A DNA stretch of 64,000 nucleotides from Sphingomonas alpina (GTDB lineage: Bacteria; Pseudomonadota; Alphaproteobacteria; Sphingomonadales; Sphingomonadaceae), in NCBI RefSeq assembly GCF_014490665.1, contig NZ_CP061038.1:248001-312000 (forward strand), written 5' to 3'. Both the position numbers and the translations under genes were made by a program. Shown here one piece after another: positions 1 to 9,507 of this stretch. Position 1 is the stretch's first letter; every line of letters starts with the position of its first letter. The notes under the pieces are model-generated. The model did not search any database and was not told the DNA's origin. It was given only the letters and a program-made list of their open reading frames with translations.

Positions 1-633
1 GACCTGCAGATCCGCGTGTTCAACGATTATGTGCAGCCCAATCTGCAGGTCGACCAGCGCCAGATCGACGTGAATTATTTCCAGACCGGGCCGTATCTCG
101 ACGAATTCAACGCAGCGCGCGGCACCAAGCTGGTCGCTTATGCCGGTATCCATGTCGAACCACTGGGCGGCTATTCGCACAAATGGAAATCGCTCGCGGC
201 GCTTCCCGCCGGCGCGACCGTCGCGATCCCGAATGAAGCGAGCAATGAGGGCCGCGCCTTGTTGCTGCTGCAGCGCGCCGGTCTGATCCAGCTGAAGAAC
301 CCGACCAACCCGCTGTCGACGTTGCGAGACATCGTCGCCAATCCGAAGAAGCTGCAGTTCAAGGAGCTTGAGGCGGCGACCTTGCCGCGCGTGCTCGACC
401 AGCTCGACCTGGCGCTGATCAACACCAATTATGCGCTCGATGCGAAGCTAAACCCGGTGCGCGACGCGCTGCTGATCGAGGACGCGAAATCGCCTTATGT
501 GAATTTCGTCGTTGGCCGGGCCGGCGAGGACAAGGACCCGCGCGTGGTGAAGCTGATCGCGGCGCTGCGCAGCCCCGCGACACGCACCTTTATCGAGACG
601 CATTACAAGGGCGCGGTGCTGCCCGCCTTCTGA
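1..633 (+). CDS. MetQ/NlpA-family substrate-binding lipoprotein, 5'-truncated by window edge
   Basis: The frame is open from base 1 with no start in the window, so only the C-terminal ~210 residues are seen. The sequence (FNDYVQPNLQVDQRQIDVN, then NYFQTGPYLDEFN, then VAIPNEASNEGRALLLLQ and ALINTNYAL) matches periplasmic NlpA/MetQ lipoproteins, which deliver methionine or related ligands to a MetNI-type ABC importer. The lipobox and the partner ABC genes would lie to the left. The stop lies one base from the stop of the convergent membrane-protein gene. The family is recognised with good confidence; ligand specificity cannot be read from this part. Confidence 0.85.
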   Translation, partial: DLQIRVFNDYVQPNLQVDQRQIDVNYFQTGPYLDEFNAARGTKLVAYAGIHVEPLGGYSHKWKSLAALPAGATVAIPNEASNEGRALLLLQRAGLIQLKNPTNPLSTLRDIVANPKKLQFKELEAATLPRVLDQLDLALINTNYALDAKLNPVRDALLIEDAKSPYVNFVVGRAGEDKDPRVVKLIAALRSPATRTFIETHYKGAVLPAF

Positions 634-634
634 T

Positions 635-1678
635 TTAGAGCCGCAGGCCGAGCATCCCGGCCATGATCAGGCTGGCAAGGAGCGCCCCGCCGGCCGCGAT
701 CGACCAGGCGATCCGGTCCGCAGTCCGGCGGGCGACGCCGTGGTGCAACAGGATCACGCGCAGCCCGCATCCGAGATGCGTGATCAGGCAGGCGACGCCC
801 AGCGTGTAATGCGGGATGAGCCGGACATAGCCGGCAAGCAGGCCTTCGGGCGCTGATGTGGCCCAGAGCCAGTCGGTGTCGATGCCGCGCGACCGGGCGG
901 AGAAGGCCGAAGTGAGGTGGGAGAAGAGGAACGCCGCGAGATAGATGCCGGTCAGCGTCTGCAGCGTGCCCAGCCTGTCGGTATAGGTGGTGGTGCGGGC
1001 GCGGGCGAGCAGCAGGCCGCTGCCGATCATGAAGAGGAAGCCGGCGACCAGGATCGGCTGCACCAGCGACGACCGGTACCAGAGCCGCAAAGTGTGCATG
1101 ATCGCGCGCTGCACCTCGAGGCCTAACAAGGCACTCAAATGATTGGTCAGATGACCGGCCAGGAAGATCAGCACCAGCGCGGCCGCGACGGAGCCGTGCA
1201 CGACCGGGAGCCATGACGGGGCACCGGCGGTGGCCGCGGCGCGCTCGCGTGCCGGTGTGCGCCAGAACAGCAGCGCCGCCACCGCGAGCCACAGCCCGAT
1301 CCACAGCAGCGTTTCCTGCGCGCTGAGTTTCACCAGACCGGCATAGCCGCCGGCGGCGACATATAGCGACGGTGTCGCGAAGGCGAGATGCGCGGCCCTG
1401 CGCTGAAACAGCGCCTGCTCCGACAGCGGAAGCTCGCTGCTGGCCCGGGCCAGGAAGAAGCCCATTATCGGCAGCGCAAAGGCCAGGGCCATGAACAGCA
1501 CCACGCCGGTCCATGCCACGACGCTCGGCCACGCCATCCCTGCATCGCCCGTGGCACGGCCGGCGAGGCGGAAGAATTGCAGCAAAAACGGATAAGCCAG
1601 AATGCCGGCAATGATGACTGCAACGGTCCGGCGGGACGCGGCAAATGGGCTGGCGGTTTCTTGGGTGGCTATGGTCAT
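635..1678 (-). CDS. Nine-helix integral membrane protein, function unknown
   Basis: A 347-residue protein starting MTIATQETAS with about nine hydrophobic segments. Histidines sit in or near several helices (GHLTNHLSAL, IMHTLRLWYR, FSHLTS, PHYTLGV, LITHLG). This pattern recalls haem-b-binding or succinate-dehydrogenase-type cytochrome subunits, but no family is assigned. The frame stays open far upstream on this strand, but that part is only the shadow of the divergent regulator. The ATG at 1678 is chosen because it gives a short polar N-terminus before the first helix. It is divergent from a MocR-type regulator 108 bp away, the usual geometry of such a regulator and its target. Confidence 0.65.
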   Translation of the reverse strand: MTIATQETASPFAASRRTVAVIIAGILAYPFLLQFFRLAGRATGDAGMAWPSVVAWTGVVLFMALAFALPIMGFFLARASSELPLSEQALFQRRAAHLAFATPSLYVAAGGYAGLVKLSAQETLLWIGLWLAVAALLFWRTPARERAAATAGAPSWLPVVHGSVAAALVLIFLAGHLTNHLSALLGLEVQRAIMHTLRLWYRSSLVQPILVAGFLFMIGSGLLLARARTTTYTDRLGTLQTLTGIYLAAFLFSHLTSAFSARSRGIDTDWLWATSAPEGLLAGYVRLIPHYTLGVACLITHLGCGLRVILLHHGVARRTADRIAWSIAAGGALLASLIMAGMLGLRL

Positions 1679-1786
1679 CAGGTCCTCTGCAAGGGCCGGT
1701 GGCCATGTGACGGTCCCGGACGCCATCCTGCTAAGCACAGGTTTGTCCCATAGTATTGAGCCAGTTTCCGGGATAATGACTGGGCC

Positions 1787-3205
1787 ATGGCGGCGCGCGA
1801 ACCAGCCTTGTTTACTATCGACCGGCGCCGGGACGGCACGCTCCAGTCCCGTATCCATAGCGATATCCGCCAGGCGATCGTGTCCGGGCGTCTGGCGCCG
1901 GGCGCGCGGTTGCCGTCGATCCGGACGCTGGCGTCCGAACTTGGCGTGGCGCGGGGGACGGTGGACGCGGTCTATGCGCGATTGATCGGCGAGGGGTTCA
2001 TCATCGCGCGCGGATCCCGGGGCACGATCGTCTCTCCCGTGCTGGTGACGCGGCCAAGAGCGGTTCCCGCAACGCCGCCGACGGTATCGACCAGCCGGGA
2101 TTTTCCAACCCGCTTTCATATCGGCCTGCCTGCGCTCGATCTGTTTCCCTATGCGCATTGGGCGCGCCTCGTATCGCAAACCGCGCGGAGATTGTCGTCG
2201 CGGATGCCGCATCATCCTTTGCCCGCCGGATTGCCGGCACTGCGCGAGGCCATTGCCGGGTATCTCGCCGTGGCGCGGGGCTTTGCCTGCGATCCGGCAC
2301 AGATCTTCATCACGCCGGGCTATCAGGGCGCGCTCGACCTCGCGACGCGACTGACTTTGCGCGAGGGGAACAAGGTCTGGTTCGAGGATCCCGGCTATTC
2401 TTTTGCCCGCGAGGCGCTGGCGGCGAAGTCGGCACGTGTGATCCCGGTTCCGGTCGATGCTCGGGGTTTGCGGGTGGAGGAGGGGATCAGGCTGGCTCCC
2501 GACGCCCGGCTCGCGGTGGTGACGCCGTCGCATCAAAGCCCGCTCAATATCACCCTTGCGCCAGAGCGGCGCCGGATGCTGCTCGACTGGGCCGGGCAGG
2601 CCGATAGCTGGATCGTCGAGGACGATTATGACAGCGAATTCCATTATCTCGGGTTCAGGCCCGTCGCACTGAAAAGCCTGGATGCCGGCGACCGCGTGTT
2701 CTTTGCCGGAAGCTTCAGCAAGACGCTGCTGCCCAGCCTGCGCCTCGGCTTCCTGGTGGTCCCGGAAGCGTTCACGCGCGCCGCGGTCGAGGCCGCGACG
2801 CTGATGCACCGCGGCGAGGCGGAATTCATGCAGACGGTGCTCGCAGGCTTCATCGCCGATGGCCATTTCTCACGCCACTTGCGGCGCATGCGGGCGAAAT
2901 ATGATTTGCGCCGCCGGGCGCTGGGCGCCGCACTGAAATCGGCCTTTGGCGATGCGGTGACGATCCGGAACCAGCAAGGCGGACTCCATCTCATTGCGGA
3001 ACTCAGTGGCCATGGCCCGGACATCGACCTTGTGAGCCTAGCCCGCGCCAAGGGATTATGGGTGTCCGCGCTGTCCGCCCAGTCGATCGCGCACCGGACG
3101 GGTGATGCCCTGATGCTGGGATTTGCCAACATCGCGGAAACCTCGGCGGAGGCCGGAATAGCTGCGCTGAAACGCGCGATCGCCTCCGCCGCATATGTGG
3201 CTTGA
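1787..3205 (+). CDS. MocR/PdxR-type regulator (GntR wHTH fused to aminotransferase domain)
   Basis: A 472-residue two-domain protein. Residues ~10-80 are a GntR winged helix (QSRIHSDIRQAIVSGRLAPG, LPSIRTLASELGVARGTVDAVY). Residues ~110-465 are a fold-type-I aminotransferase-like domain with the PLP lysine in GSFSKTLLPSLRLGF and the upstream VEDDYDSEFHY motif. MocR proteins sense PLP or an amino compound and usually control an adjacent divergent gene, here the membrane protein at 635-1678. A second member of the family lies at 30680. The effector is unknown. Confidence 0.88.
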   Translation: MAAREPALFTIDRRRDGTLQSRIHSDIRQAIVSGRLAPGARLPSIRTLASELGVARGTVDAVYARLIGEGFIIARGSRGTIVSPVLVTRPRAVPATPPTVSTSRDFPTRFHIGLPALDLFPYAHWARLVSQTARRLSSRMPHHPLPAGLPALREAIAGYLAVARGFACDPAQIFITPGYQGALDLATRLTLREGNKVWFEDPGYSFAREALAAKSARVIPVPVDARGLRVEEGIRLAPDARLAVVTPSHQSPLNITLAPERRRMLLDWAGQADSWIVEDDYDSEFHYLGFRPVALKSLDAGDRVFFAGSFSKTLLPSLRLGFLVVPEAFTRAAVEAATLMHRGEAEFMQTVLAGFIADGHFSRHLRRMRAKYDLRRRALGAALKSAFGDAVTIRNQQGGLHLIAELSGHGPDIDLVSLARAKGLWVSALSAQSIAHRTGDALMLGFANIAETSAEAGIAALKRAIASAAYVA

Positions 3206-3221
3206 CTAACATATAACTCGC

Positions 3222-3245
3222 TGGCTATGGGTTAATTCATAGCTG
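3222..3245. promoter_or_regulatory. Inverted repeat upstream of ArsR gene, candidate operator
   Basis: GCTATG (3224-3229) and CATAGC (3238-3243) form a perfect 6-bp inverted repeat around GGTTAATT, 14 bp before the TTG start of the ArsR-family gene. ArsR repressors commonly bind imperfect palindromes overlapping their own promoter. Operator function is inference. Confidence 0.4.
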
Positions 3246-3257
3246 GGGGGTTATTGA

Positions 3258-3587
3258 TTGCGCGTGCCCGTTACTCATGATGTCCTCTTTCGGACGCTCG
3301 CCGACCCAACGCGGCGCGCCATTTTCGAGCGGCTGTGCCGTGACGGGGAGCAGACGGTCAGCGCGCTGACCGCGCGCGCCGGCGTCTCGCAACCGGCCGT
3401 CTCGAAACATCTCGGCGTGCTGAAAGAGGCCGGGCTGGTACGCGACCGTCACGAGGGCCGGCAGAATCATTACAGCGCGCAACTCGATGCGCTGTCCCCA
3501 CTGATCGACTGGACCAAGGAGATGGCCGGGTTCTGGGAGAACCGGTTCGACCATCTCGAGGATTTACTGAAAAGGATGGATCAATGA
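3258..3587 (+). CDS. ArsR-family winged-helix transcriptional regulator
   Basis: A 109-residue protein. HDVLFRTLADPTRRAIFERL, then VSALTARAGVSQPAVSKHLGVLKEAGLV with the recognition helix, then the wing (RDRHEGRQNHYS). There is no Cys-rich metal site, so this is the non-metal ArsR subtype that pairs with SRPBCC proteins. The start is TTG at 3258, supported by the G-run at 3245-3250 as ribosome binding site. Its last four bases overlap the ATG of the SRPBCC gene, which indicates translational coupling. It probably represses its own operon (3258-4706). Confidence 0.88.
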   Translation: MRVPVTHDVLFRTLADPTRRAIFERLCRDGEQTVSALTARAGVSQPAVSKHLGVLKEAGLVRDRHEGRQNHYSAQLDALSPLIDWTKEMAGFWENRFDHLEDLLKRMDQ

Positions 3588-4015
3588 CCGATACGACGAC
3601 TGAAACACGTTCCGTCACTGTCGAGCGCGAGATCGCGTATCCGGCGGAAAAGATCTGGCGGGCGCTCACTCAGCCGCATCTGATTCAGGAGTGGCTGATG
3701 CGGAATGACGATTTCGCTCCTGTCGTCGGCCATCGCTTCAATCTCAGCGGCGACTGGGGCGGCGTGACGTGTGAAGTGCTCATTGCCGAGCCGCACGAGA
3801 CGCTGTCCTACACTTGGGATTATGCGCATGACGATCCGGCCTATGCGCTGAAGAGCGTGGTGACCCTCACGCTGATTCCGACCGGTGCGGGAACGCTGTT
3901 GCGCATGGAACAGGTTGGCTTCCGGCCGGATCAGAAACAGGCCTTCAACGGCGCCAAATATGGCTGGGCGGAACATCTCGCCAATCTGGAGAAGGCAGTG
4001 GCGCGGCTGGATTGA
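3584..4015 (+). CDS. SRPBCC (AHSA1-like) domain protein
   Basis: A 143-residue single-domain START/Bet v1-like protein. VEREIAYPAEKIWRALTQPHLIQEWLM at the N-terminus, then GGVTCEVLIAEPHETLSYTW and a C-terminal helix (GWAEHLANLEKAVARL). It starts with ATG overlapping the ArsR stop (ATGA). ArsR-SRPBCC pairs are common in bacteria. The domain binds small hydrophobic ligands, and the ligand here is unknown. Confidence 0.88.
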   Translation: MTDTTTETRSVTVEREIAYPAEKIWRALTQPHLIQEWLMRNDDFAPVVGHRFNLSGDWGGVTCEVLIAEPHETLSYTWDYAHDDPAYALKSVVTLTLIPTGAGTLLRMEQVGFRPDQKQAFNGAKYGWAEHLANLEKAVARLD

Positions 4016-4052
4016 GATCCGTCGGCGGAAGCGAAAGTCAGGGAGAGTTCCG

Positions 4053-4442
4053 ATGAGCAAGAGCGAGTCCGGGGAAGCCTATTCTCCGTCTCGAATGATC
4101 GATGAGCGGATCCGGGAACTGGGCGACTGGCGGGGCGAGCTACTGTCCCGAATCCGTGCCCTGATCCGGCAGGCCGATCCCGACATGGTCGAGGAGTGGA
4201 AGTGGCGCGGAGTGCCGGTGTGGTATCATGGTGGCATGGTCTGTACTGGCGAGACCTATAAGGCGGCGGTGAAGATGACCTTTGCCAAGGGCGCTGCGCT
4301 CGAAGACCCGTCGGGCCTCTTCAATTCGAGCCTTGACGGCAATACCCGGCGCGCGATCGATTTTCATGAGGGCGAGACGATCGACGAGGACGCGCTGAAG
4401 GTGCTGGTTCGCGCCGCCGTCGCACTGAACACGTCGCGTTGA
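4053..4442 (+). CDS. DUF1801-family protein
   Basis: A 129-residue protein. The ATG at 4053 follows a GGGAGAG ribosome binding site; the frame is open further upstream but there overlaps the SRPBCC gene. The core (LLSRIRALIRQADPDMVEEWKWRGVPVW, then YKAAVKMTFAKGAAL and FNSSLDGNTRRAIDFHEGE) matches the DUF1801/YdhG-like fold. These proteins often follow ArsR-SRPBCC pairs. Their biochemical role is unknown. Confidence 0.85.
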   Translation: MSKSESGEAYSPSRMIDERIRELGDWRGELLSRIRALIRQADPDMVEEWKWRGVPVWYHGGMVCTGETYKAAVKMTFAKGAALEDPSGLFNSSLDGNTRRAIDFHEGETIDEDALKVLVRAAVALNTSR

Positions 4443-4478
4443 TCGACCCGCTTCGGCGCATTTTCGAAAGGAAGAACA

Positions 4479-4706
4479 TTGACCTGGAACAATTGGATCC
4501 GGCAGACCCATCGCTGGCTGTCGATTGTCTTTACGCTGACCGTCATCGCCAATTTCGTTGCCCGGATATGGGGAGAGCCTCCGCTCTGGGTGACTTATTC
4601 GCCACTGCTCCCGCTCTTCCTGCTCCTGTTCAGCGGCCTGTACATGTTCGCGTTGCCCTATGCCGTCCGATGGCGCAGCCCGCGACGCGCCGACGCATTG
4701 GAGTGA
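4479..4706 (+). CDS. Small two-helix membrane protein
   Basis: A 75-residue protein, TTG start at 4479 after an AAGGAAGAAC ribosome binding site. Two hydrophobic segments: WLSIVFTLTVIANFVARIW (~13-31) and PLLPLFLLLFSGLYMFALPY (~42-61), then a basic tail (RWRSPRR). It is probably the last gene of the ArsR operon, 36 bp after the DUF1801 gene. I do not recognise a named family. Confidence 0.7.
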   Translation: MTWNNWIRQTHRWLSIVFTLTVIANFVARIWGEPPLWVTYSPLLPLFLLLFSGLYMFALPYAVRWRSPRRADALE

Positions 4707-4732
4707 TCCTGTGACAGGGTAAGGTCGGCCAT

Positions 4733-7183
4733 TCAGAACCGCTTGCTTACAGTCACTCCCACCGTTCGGGGGTTGGGCGGGTTGTTGTACGGATCATAGC
4801 CCACCACCCCGTCAATCACGCGCGAAGGCTGTCGGTCGAACAGATTGGCGACGACGAGTTGCACCTGGCTGTCCGCGAACAGCGGCGCGTCCAGGAGGTG
4901 GCCCAGATCGAAACTCAGGAACAATGAGGCCGTCGTATAGGACCCGACGCTCCGGATCGGCTGGTCGGGTCGATCGTCGGTGAAGCCATCGACATAATTC
5001 ACCACCGATCCGATCGAGACGCCGCCCCGCCCCCAGGCGATGGTACCATTCAGCCGCAGATCGGCGGGCTTGGCATAGCCATCGAGCCGCGAAATCGCGG
5101 TTGAGCCACCGGCCTTGAGATCAAGGCCGAGAATATATTGGCCGGTCAGGTTCACCATCGCGGTGCCGCCGAACAATTTGGTGCGATAGGCAAGATCGAG
5201 GTCGAGGCCATTGGTGGACTCCACCGCGAAATTCTGTGCCCTGATGTCGGCGATCAGCTGCACTTGGGACAACAGCGCGGCCGGCACCTGGCCGGCGCTG
5301 TCGAAGAAAGTGAGATCGCCGCCATTGATCGACGGGACTTCCGCGAACCGGCGGAACACGTCCGGGTTTTCGATCACCTGCTTCACTTGCGCGGGGGTAG
5401 GGTTGGCGATGTTGAAGACCTGCAGATCCTTCACCGACAGGCTGTCGTCGGGCGAGGGGGTGCCGACGCGGCCGGAAATGCGAACCCGGTAATAGCCGGC
5501 CTTGACCGTGAGATTGGGGATGAAGGTCGGTGTGACATCCACACCGACGGTGAAGGTATCGGCCTTTTGCGTCTTGAGATCGGGATTCGCACCAGCACGG
5601 AACATCACCAGCGCCTGACCGGCGGGGAGGGCGGGGTTCTGATCCTTCGGGTCGAGGAATTTATAATCGTAAAGGCCGAACGATACCTGTTCGGCGATGC
5701 CGATCGTGCTGCGGAACCGGGGCACAAGGAATGACCGCGCATAGGTACCGCGCAGCGCGATCGATCGGTCAACCTGCCAGCGCAGCCCGATCTTGGGCGA
5801 GAATGTCCGGTCGAACCCCAGATCCTCATACCGCCCGGCAGCCGACAGGGTCAGCGAGCGGATCAGCGGCACATTCTGGTCCGCGCCGATGATCGGCACA
5901 TTCACTTCGCCGAACACCGACTTGACCTTGCGTGTGCCGCCATTGCGATTGAAGAAGATCGTCGCATCGGTGCGCAGCGTCTCGGCGCGATACTGGAAGC
6001 CGCCGGCGACCAGCACGGGGCCGCCCGGCAAGGTCGCCAGCGTGGTCTGGCCGCGCAGTTCCGCGACAAACAATGTGTTGGTGGATTCGCGTGAACTGGG
6101 CGGTCGCCCGACCCGGCTCGAGCTGCCGTCGGTATGGGTGCGGTGATAGTCCACCGTCAGGTCAAGCGCGGTGGACCCCTGACCTTGCCAATGAACCCCG
6201 TTATAGATCGACACACCGGTCGTGCGGGTCTTGAACACCCGGTTGAAAGCAGGCTCGTCAAGGAAGATCTGGCGGGAATCGCGGTCACGCTGGAACCGGG
6301 ACGCGTCGATCGAGAAGGTGAGGTCGCCCAGGTCCTGCTGAATGCCGCCGTAAAGATCGGTGAGCCGTTCGTTCGGGAGCTGTGTGACCTGCAGCGCTTC
6401 GCCCGAGACATCGACCGGGTCGCCGATAAAGGGCGAGCGTTTCTGGTACATCGCCATGCCATAGACATTGCCGCTGCCCCAGGAATGCCCGGCTAGCCCG
6501 CTGATCTGGACATCCTCCTTGCCGGTCCGCGTCGCGGTTGCGCCGCGCACCTGCAGTTCGAGGCCACTGGTCGGCTTGCGGGTCACGATATTGACGACAC
6601 CGGCGACCGCATCGGCGCCATAGGTCGCGGAAGCGCCGTCGGGAATGATGTCGATGCGCTCGATCAGCATTGATGGAATGGTCGATACGGTCGGCGCTTC
6701 GGTCAGGCCGACCGAAGGCATGCGCCGCCCGTTGAGCAGGGTCAGCGTTGCATCCGATGCCAAGCCGCGGAGTGCGAAGCCCGCGAAACCGTCGAACTGA
6801 TTATAAGTGGTCGCATCGCCCAGTGGGCTGCCGATGCCGGCACCGGTCGTGGCGAATTCGCTCAGGTCGCCAGTGAAATTCTGCGGGATCGTGAGCATAT
6901 ATTCCGAAACCGAGCCTGCCCCGGAATGCACGATATCGGCCTGATCATAGCTGAACATCGGGCTGGCGACATATTCCTTCGGCAAGCCGCGGATCAGCGA
7001 ACCGGTGACGATGATGTCGCCGGGTGCCTTGTCGCTGTCGGACTTCCTGCGGCCCTCCGTTTCCAATTGAGCTTGCTGATCGGGGCGATCCGCCGGCAGC
7101 TCCTGTGCCGCCGCATAGGGCGCGCAGGCATTGACCAATGAGAAGACAGAGAATCCTTTGATTGCCCAATGCCGCAAAATCAT
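4733..7183 (-). CDS. TonB-dependent outer-membrane receptor
   Basis: About 816 residues from the ATG at 7183, preferred over the ATG at 7213 because a GGGGG ribosome binding site precedes it. It has a signal peptide ending near AQELPADR, a TonB-box region (GDIIVTGSLIRG), a plug (FALRGLASDATLTLLNGRR, IERIDIIPDGASATYGADAVAGVVNIVTRK), a 22-strand barrel region and a terminal Phe (VTVSKRF). The SLIRG-type plug is typical of the large sphingomonad/Caulobacter receptor group. An exported S9 peptidase gene lies directly upstream in the same direction, which suggests peptide uptake (inference). Confidence 0.92.
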   Translation of the reverse strand: MILRHWAIKGFSVFSLVNACAPYAAAQELPADRPDQQAQLETEGRRKSDSDKAPGDIIVTGSLIRGLPKEYVASPMFSYDQADIVHSGAGSVSEYMLTIPQNFTGDLSEFATTGAGIGSPLGDATTYNQFDGFAGFALRGLASDATLTLLNGRRMPSVGLTEAPTVSTIPSMLIERIDIIPDGASATYGADAVAGVVNIVTRKPTSGLELQVRGATATRTGKEDVQISGLAGHSWGSGNVYGMAMYQKRSPFIGDPVDVSGEALQVTQLPNERLTDLYGGIQQDLGDLTFSIDASRFQRDRDSRQIFLDEPAFNRVFKTRTTGVSIYNGVHWQGQGSTALDLTVDYHRTHTDGSSSRVGRPPSSRESTNTLFVAELRGQTTLATLPGGPVLVAGGFQYRAETLRTDATIFFNRNGGTRKVKSVFGEVNVPIIGADQNVPLIRSLTLSAAGRYEDLGFDRTFSPKIGLRWQVDRSIALRGTYARSFLVPRFRSTIGIAEQVSFGLYDYKFLDPKDQNPALPAGQALVMFRAGANPDLKTQKADTFTVGVDVTPTFIPNLTVKAGYYRVRISGRVGTPSPDDSLSVKDLQVFNIANPTPAQVKQVIENPDVFRRFAEVPSINGGDLTFFDSAGQVPAALLSQVQLIADIRAQNFAVESTNGLDLDLAYRTKLFGGTAMVNLTGQYILGLDLKAGGSTAISRLDGYAKPADLRLNGTIAWGRGGVSIGSVVNYVDGFTDDRPDQPIRSVGSYTTASLFLSFDLGHLLDAPLFADSQVQLVVANLFDRQPSRVIDGVVGYDPYNNPPNPRTVGVTVSKRF

Positions 7184-7203
7184 TACCCCCAATTGTATGG
7201 AAT

Positions 7204-7237
7204 GATATACCATATCTTAATGAGTAGGGCGCTACTC
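7204..7237. promoter_or_regulatory. Two small inverted repeats in TBDT leader
   Basis: GATAT-ACC-ATATC at 7204-7216 and GAGTAG-GGCG-CTACTC at 7222-7237 are adjacent perfect inverted repeats 20-55 bp upstream of the chosen TBDT start. They could be operator half-sites or a leader hairpin. Function is not shown by sequence. Confidence 0.3.
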
Positions 7238-7386
7238 AAGCCTGTCGAGGGTGTCAATCTTGCGATGATCACTGAACGGGGGAGTCTCGTCCCCATCGTT
7301 GCCGATCAGCAGTGGGTCGCCGGGAAGTAAAGCGACAAAAGGCCGACTATCTGCTCCGGTGAAGAGCACGGATTTCCGCCACGACC

Positions 7387-7428
7387 GGGTCCACCGGCCT
7401 GTGCCGCAGGGGCAGCCCGGTGGAACCC
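7387..7428 (-). terminator. Hairpin just downstream of the S9 peptidase gene
   Basis: GGGTCCACCGG (7387-7397) pairs with CCGGTGGAACCC (7417-7428) apart from one bulged base, directly after the stop of the peptidase gene. No T-tract follows on the minus strand, so it may be an mRNA-stabilising hairpin or a weak terminator between peptidase and TBDT. Confidence 0.3.
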
Positions 7429-9507
7429 CTATTTCTCAAGCTTCTCCTGGAGGAAATGGCGGCTCTCGGCCCATAATTTGAGCCAGCTGGAATGGCGGAT
7501 CATATCATGGGCCTCGCCCGGGATGATCACCGTGCGCACGTCCACGCCTTTGGCGCGCAGCTTCTGATTCAGGTCGATCGTCTCGAGCACATCCACATTC
7601 ATGTCGCGGTCGCCGCTCACCAGCAGCACGGGCGATTTCCAGCCTTCAATGGCACCGAGCGGCGACGACCGGAACGCCAGCGGCTTGTCGGCCTCGCCGA
7701 CACCGAACACCTTGCTCGGATTCTGGTGTCCCGGTGTCGGCGACGGCCATGACCAGTCGAACACGCCGTGGATTGCGACCCCGGCCGCGAACACGTCCGA
7801 ATTGCGCGCCAAGGCCTGGCCGGTGAGCAGCCCGCCATAGGACCCGCCCCAGATACCGACCCGCTTGCGATCGACATCGCTGCGCTGCGCCAGCCAACGC
7901 CCGGCACCAAGCACGTCATTATATTCGGACGCACCGCGCCAGCCACGCCCCGGCGCCTCGCGGAAATCGCGGCCATATCCGACGCCGGAACGATAATTGA
8001 CGCTGACCACGACATAGCCGAGTTCGGCGAGATGCCGGTTCACTGCGAAGTCGCTGGCATAATAGCCGCTGAAGTGAAAGGCGGGGAACATCTGCCGTGG
8101 CGGGCCGCCATGGACATAGACCAAGGCTGGGTGGGGCCCTGGCGTGCCCGGCAGGAACAGCTGCACCGGCACGGTGCCGCCATCGCTCGCCTTGATCCGA
8201 ACCACCTTCGGCGCCGGGGCACTGAAGCGGTGGCTGTAGCCATAATCGGACGGCTTTTCAGCCAGCGCCAGCTTGCCCGATTTCAGGTCCAGCACGCGCA
8301 GCAATGGTGCATCCTCGGCATTGCTGCCGGTGAACGCGACATAGCGTCCGTCACCGACCGCGCCGGCCAGGCCCATGACCACGTCCTGGCTCGGGATCGC
8401 GTGCTCCCGGCCCGACGATACGGTGATGCTGGAAAGCTGGCGCGTGTCGATGTCGCGGCAATTATGGACCACGAACAGCGTATCGGGGGCAGCCAACTCG
8501 CTTTCCGCGACCTCGCAGTTCGTCGGTGTGAGCGCGCGCGGTGCGCCGCCGCTGCGCGCGACCGCATAGAGCCGCGCCCAGCCATCCTGTTCCGACCGGA
8601 CCACGATGTTGCGATCATCAGCCCAGCGCAGGACCCCTTCCGGGTCGTCCGACAATTGCGACCCCGCCTTGCCCTTTGCCCCATACAGCGTGCGCACCTG
8701 TCCGTTGGCGATATCGACGGTCTCGACCGCGAACGGTCGGTTTTCGAGCAGATCCTCGGTGACCGTGTGCTCGCTGCCGGGCCAGCGGAGATAGGCGACG
8801 GTCGCGCCGTCCGGCGAAAGCACCGGTGAGCTCAGCCGGTCTGCGCCCGTGACCAGCCAGTGAATCCGGTCCTCGCCCAGCGTGTACCGGCCTAGAAAGG
8901 ACCAGCCACCGCGATCCTGCGCGAAGATCATCGATCTGCCGTCCTTGGTCCACACCGCCTGGCCAAATGCGGCCCCACCCGGCACCAGCATCGCCGGCTT
9001 CGTCGACGAGTCCGCAAGGTCGACCGCCCAGAGATCACGCCCCTGCCGGTACAGCATCCGCTTCCCGTCGGCCGTGAATTTGGGATCGGCGCCAGCGCCG
9101 ATCCTGACGGGCTTGGCGCCGGCGGCGGCTGCCACCACCCAGAGCGTCACCTTCGGGGCTTCGATCAGGCTGGCGGGGTTGAAGCCTTCCCCGCTTCCGC
9201 TGAACGGGACACCGGTCTGGAACGCAACGAACTTGCCGTCCGGCGAGATCGAAACGCTGCTGATCGGCTGTCCGTCGACATCGGCTTGGGCGAACAGCTT
9301 CACTGGCTTGAAGTCCGGCACGCGCGCGACCATCAGCGTGCTGCTTTCGCCTTGGCGCACCAGCCAGGCGAAGGCCGGCACCGTCGCGGCACTGATGTCG
9401 GTCACTATCGGAAATTCGAGGAATCCGGTGTCGTCAATGGCCTGGGCCTGCAGCGTCGATGAAGCGAGCAGCGCGGTGATCGCGAAGGCGAGTTTCATCG
9501 TGCGCAT
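7429..9507 (-). CDS. Exported S9-family (prolyl oligopeptidase/DPP-like) peptidase
   Basis: About 692 residues from the ATG at 9507 (MRTMKLAF), which has a GGAGAG ribosome binding site. A signal peptide ends near LQAQA. Residues ~30-400 form a WD40-like propeller ([19 protein letters not shown] repeats). The C-terminal alpha/beta hydrolase has HGGPP, the nucleophile Ser in [11 protein letters not shown], Asp in SGDRDMN and His in GEAHDM. It cleaves short peptides, probably in the periplasm. It lies upstream of and co-directional with the TBDT at 4733-7183, which suggests a peptide uptake and degradation pair. Confidence 0.9.
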   Translation of the reverse strand: MRTMKLAFAITALLASSTLQAQAIDDTGFLEFPIVTDISAATVPAFAWLVRQGESSTLMVARVPDFKPVKLFAQADVDGQPISSVSISPDGKFVAFQTGVPFSGSGEGFNPASLIEAPKVTLWVVAAAAGAKPVRIGAGADPKFTADGKRMLYRQGRDLWAVDLADSSTKPAMLVPGGAAFGQAVWTKDGRSMIFAQDRGGWSFLGRYTLGEDRIHWLVTGADRLSSPVLSPDGATVAYLRWPGSEHTVTEDLLENRPFAVETVDIANGQVRTLYGAKGKAGSQLSDDPEGVLRWADDRNIVVRSEQDGWARLYAVARSGGAPRALTPTNCEVAESELAAPDTLFVVHNCRDIDTRQLSSITVSSGREHAIPSQDVVMGLAGAVGDGRYVAFTGSNAEDAPLLRVLDLKSGKLALAEKPSDYGYSHRFSAPAPKVVRIKASDGGTVPVQLFLPGTPGPHPALVYVHGGPPRQMFPAFHFSGYYASDFAVNRHLAELGYVVVSVNYRSGVGYGRDFREAPGRGWRGASEYNDVLGAGRWLAQRSDVDRKRVGIWGGSYGGLLTGQALARNSDVFAAGVAIHGVFDWSWPSPTPGHQNPSKVFGVGEADKPLAFRSSPLGAIEGWKSPVLLVSGDRDMNVDVLETIDLNQKLRAKGVDVRTVIIPGEAHDMIRHSSWLKLWAESRHFLQEKLEK

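Noticed and set aside
603..2866. Longer minus-strand frames extending the membrane-protein gene upstream
   Set aside because: The extension overlaps the convincing MocR coding sequence and has no hydrophobic or domain content.
7222..7237. Riboswitch or TPP/cobalamin leader upstream of the TBDT
   Set aside because: Only a 6-bp hairpin is present; no conserved riboswitch core can be recognised and the leader is too short.
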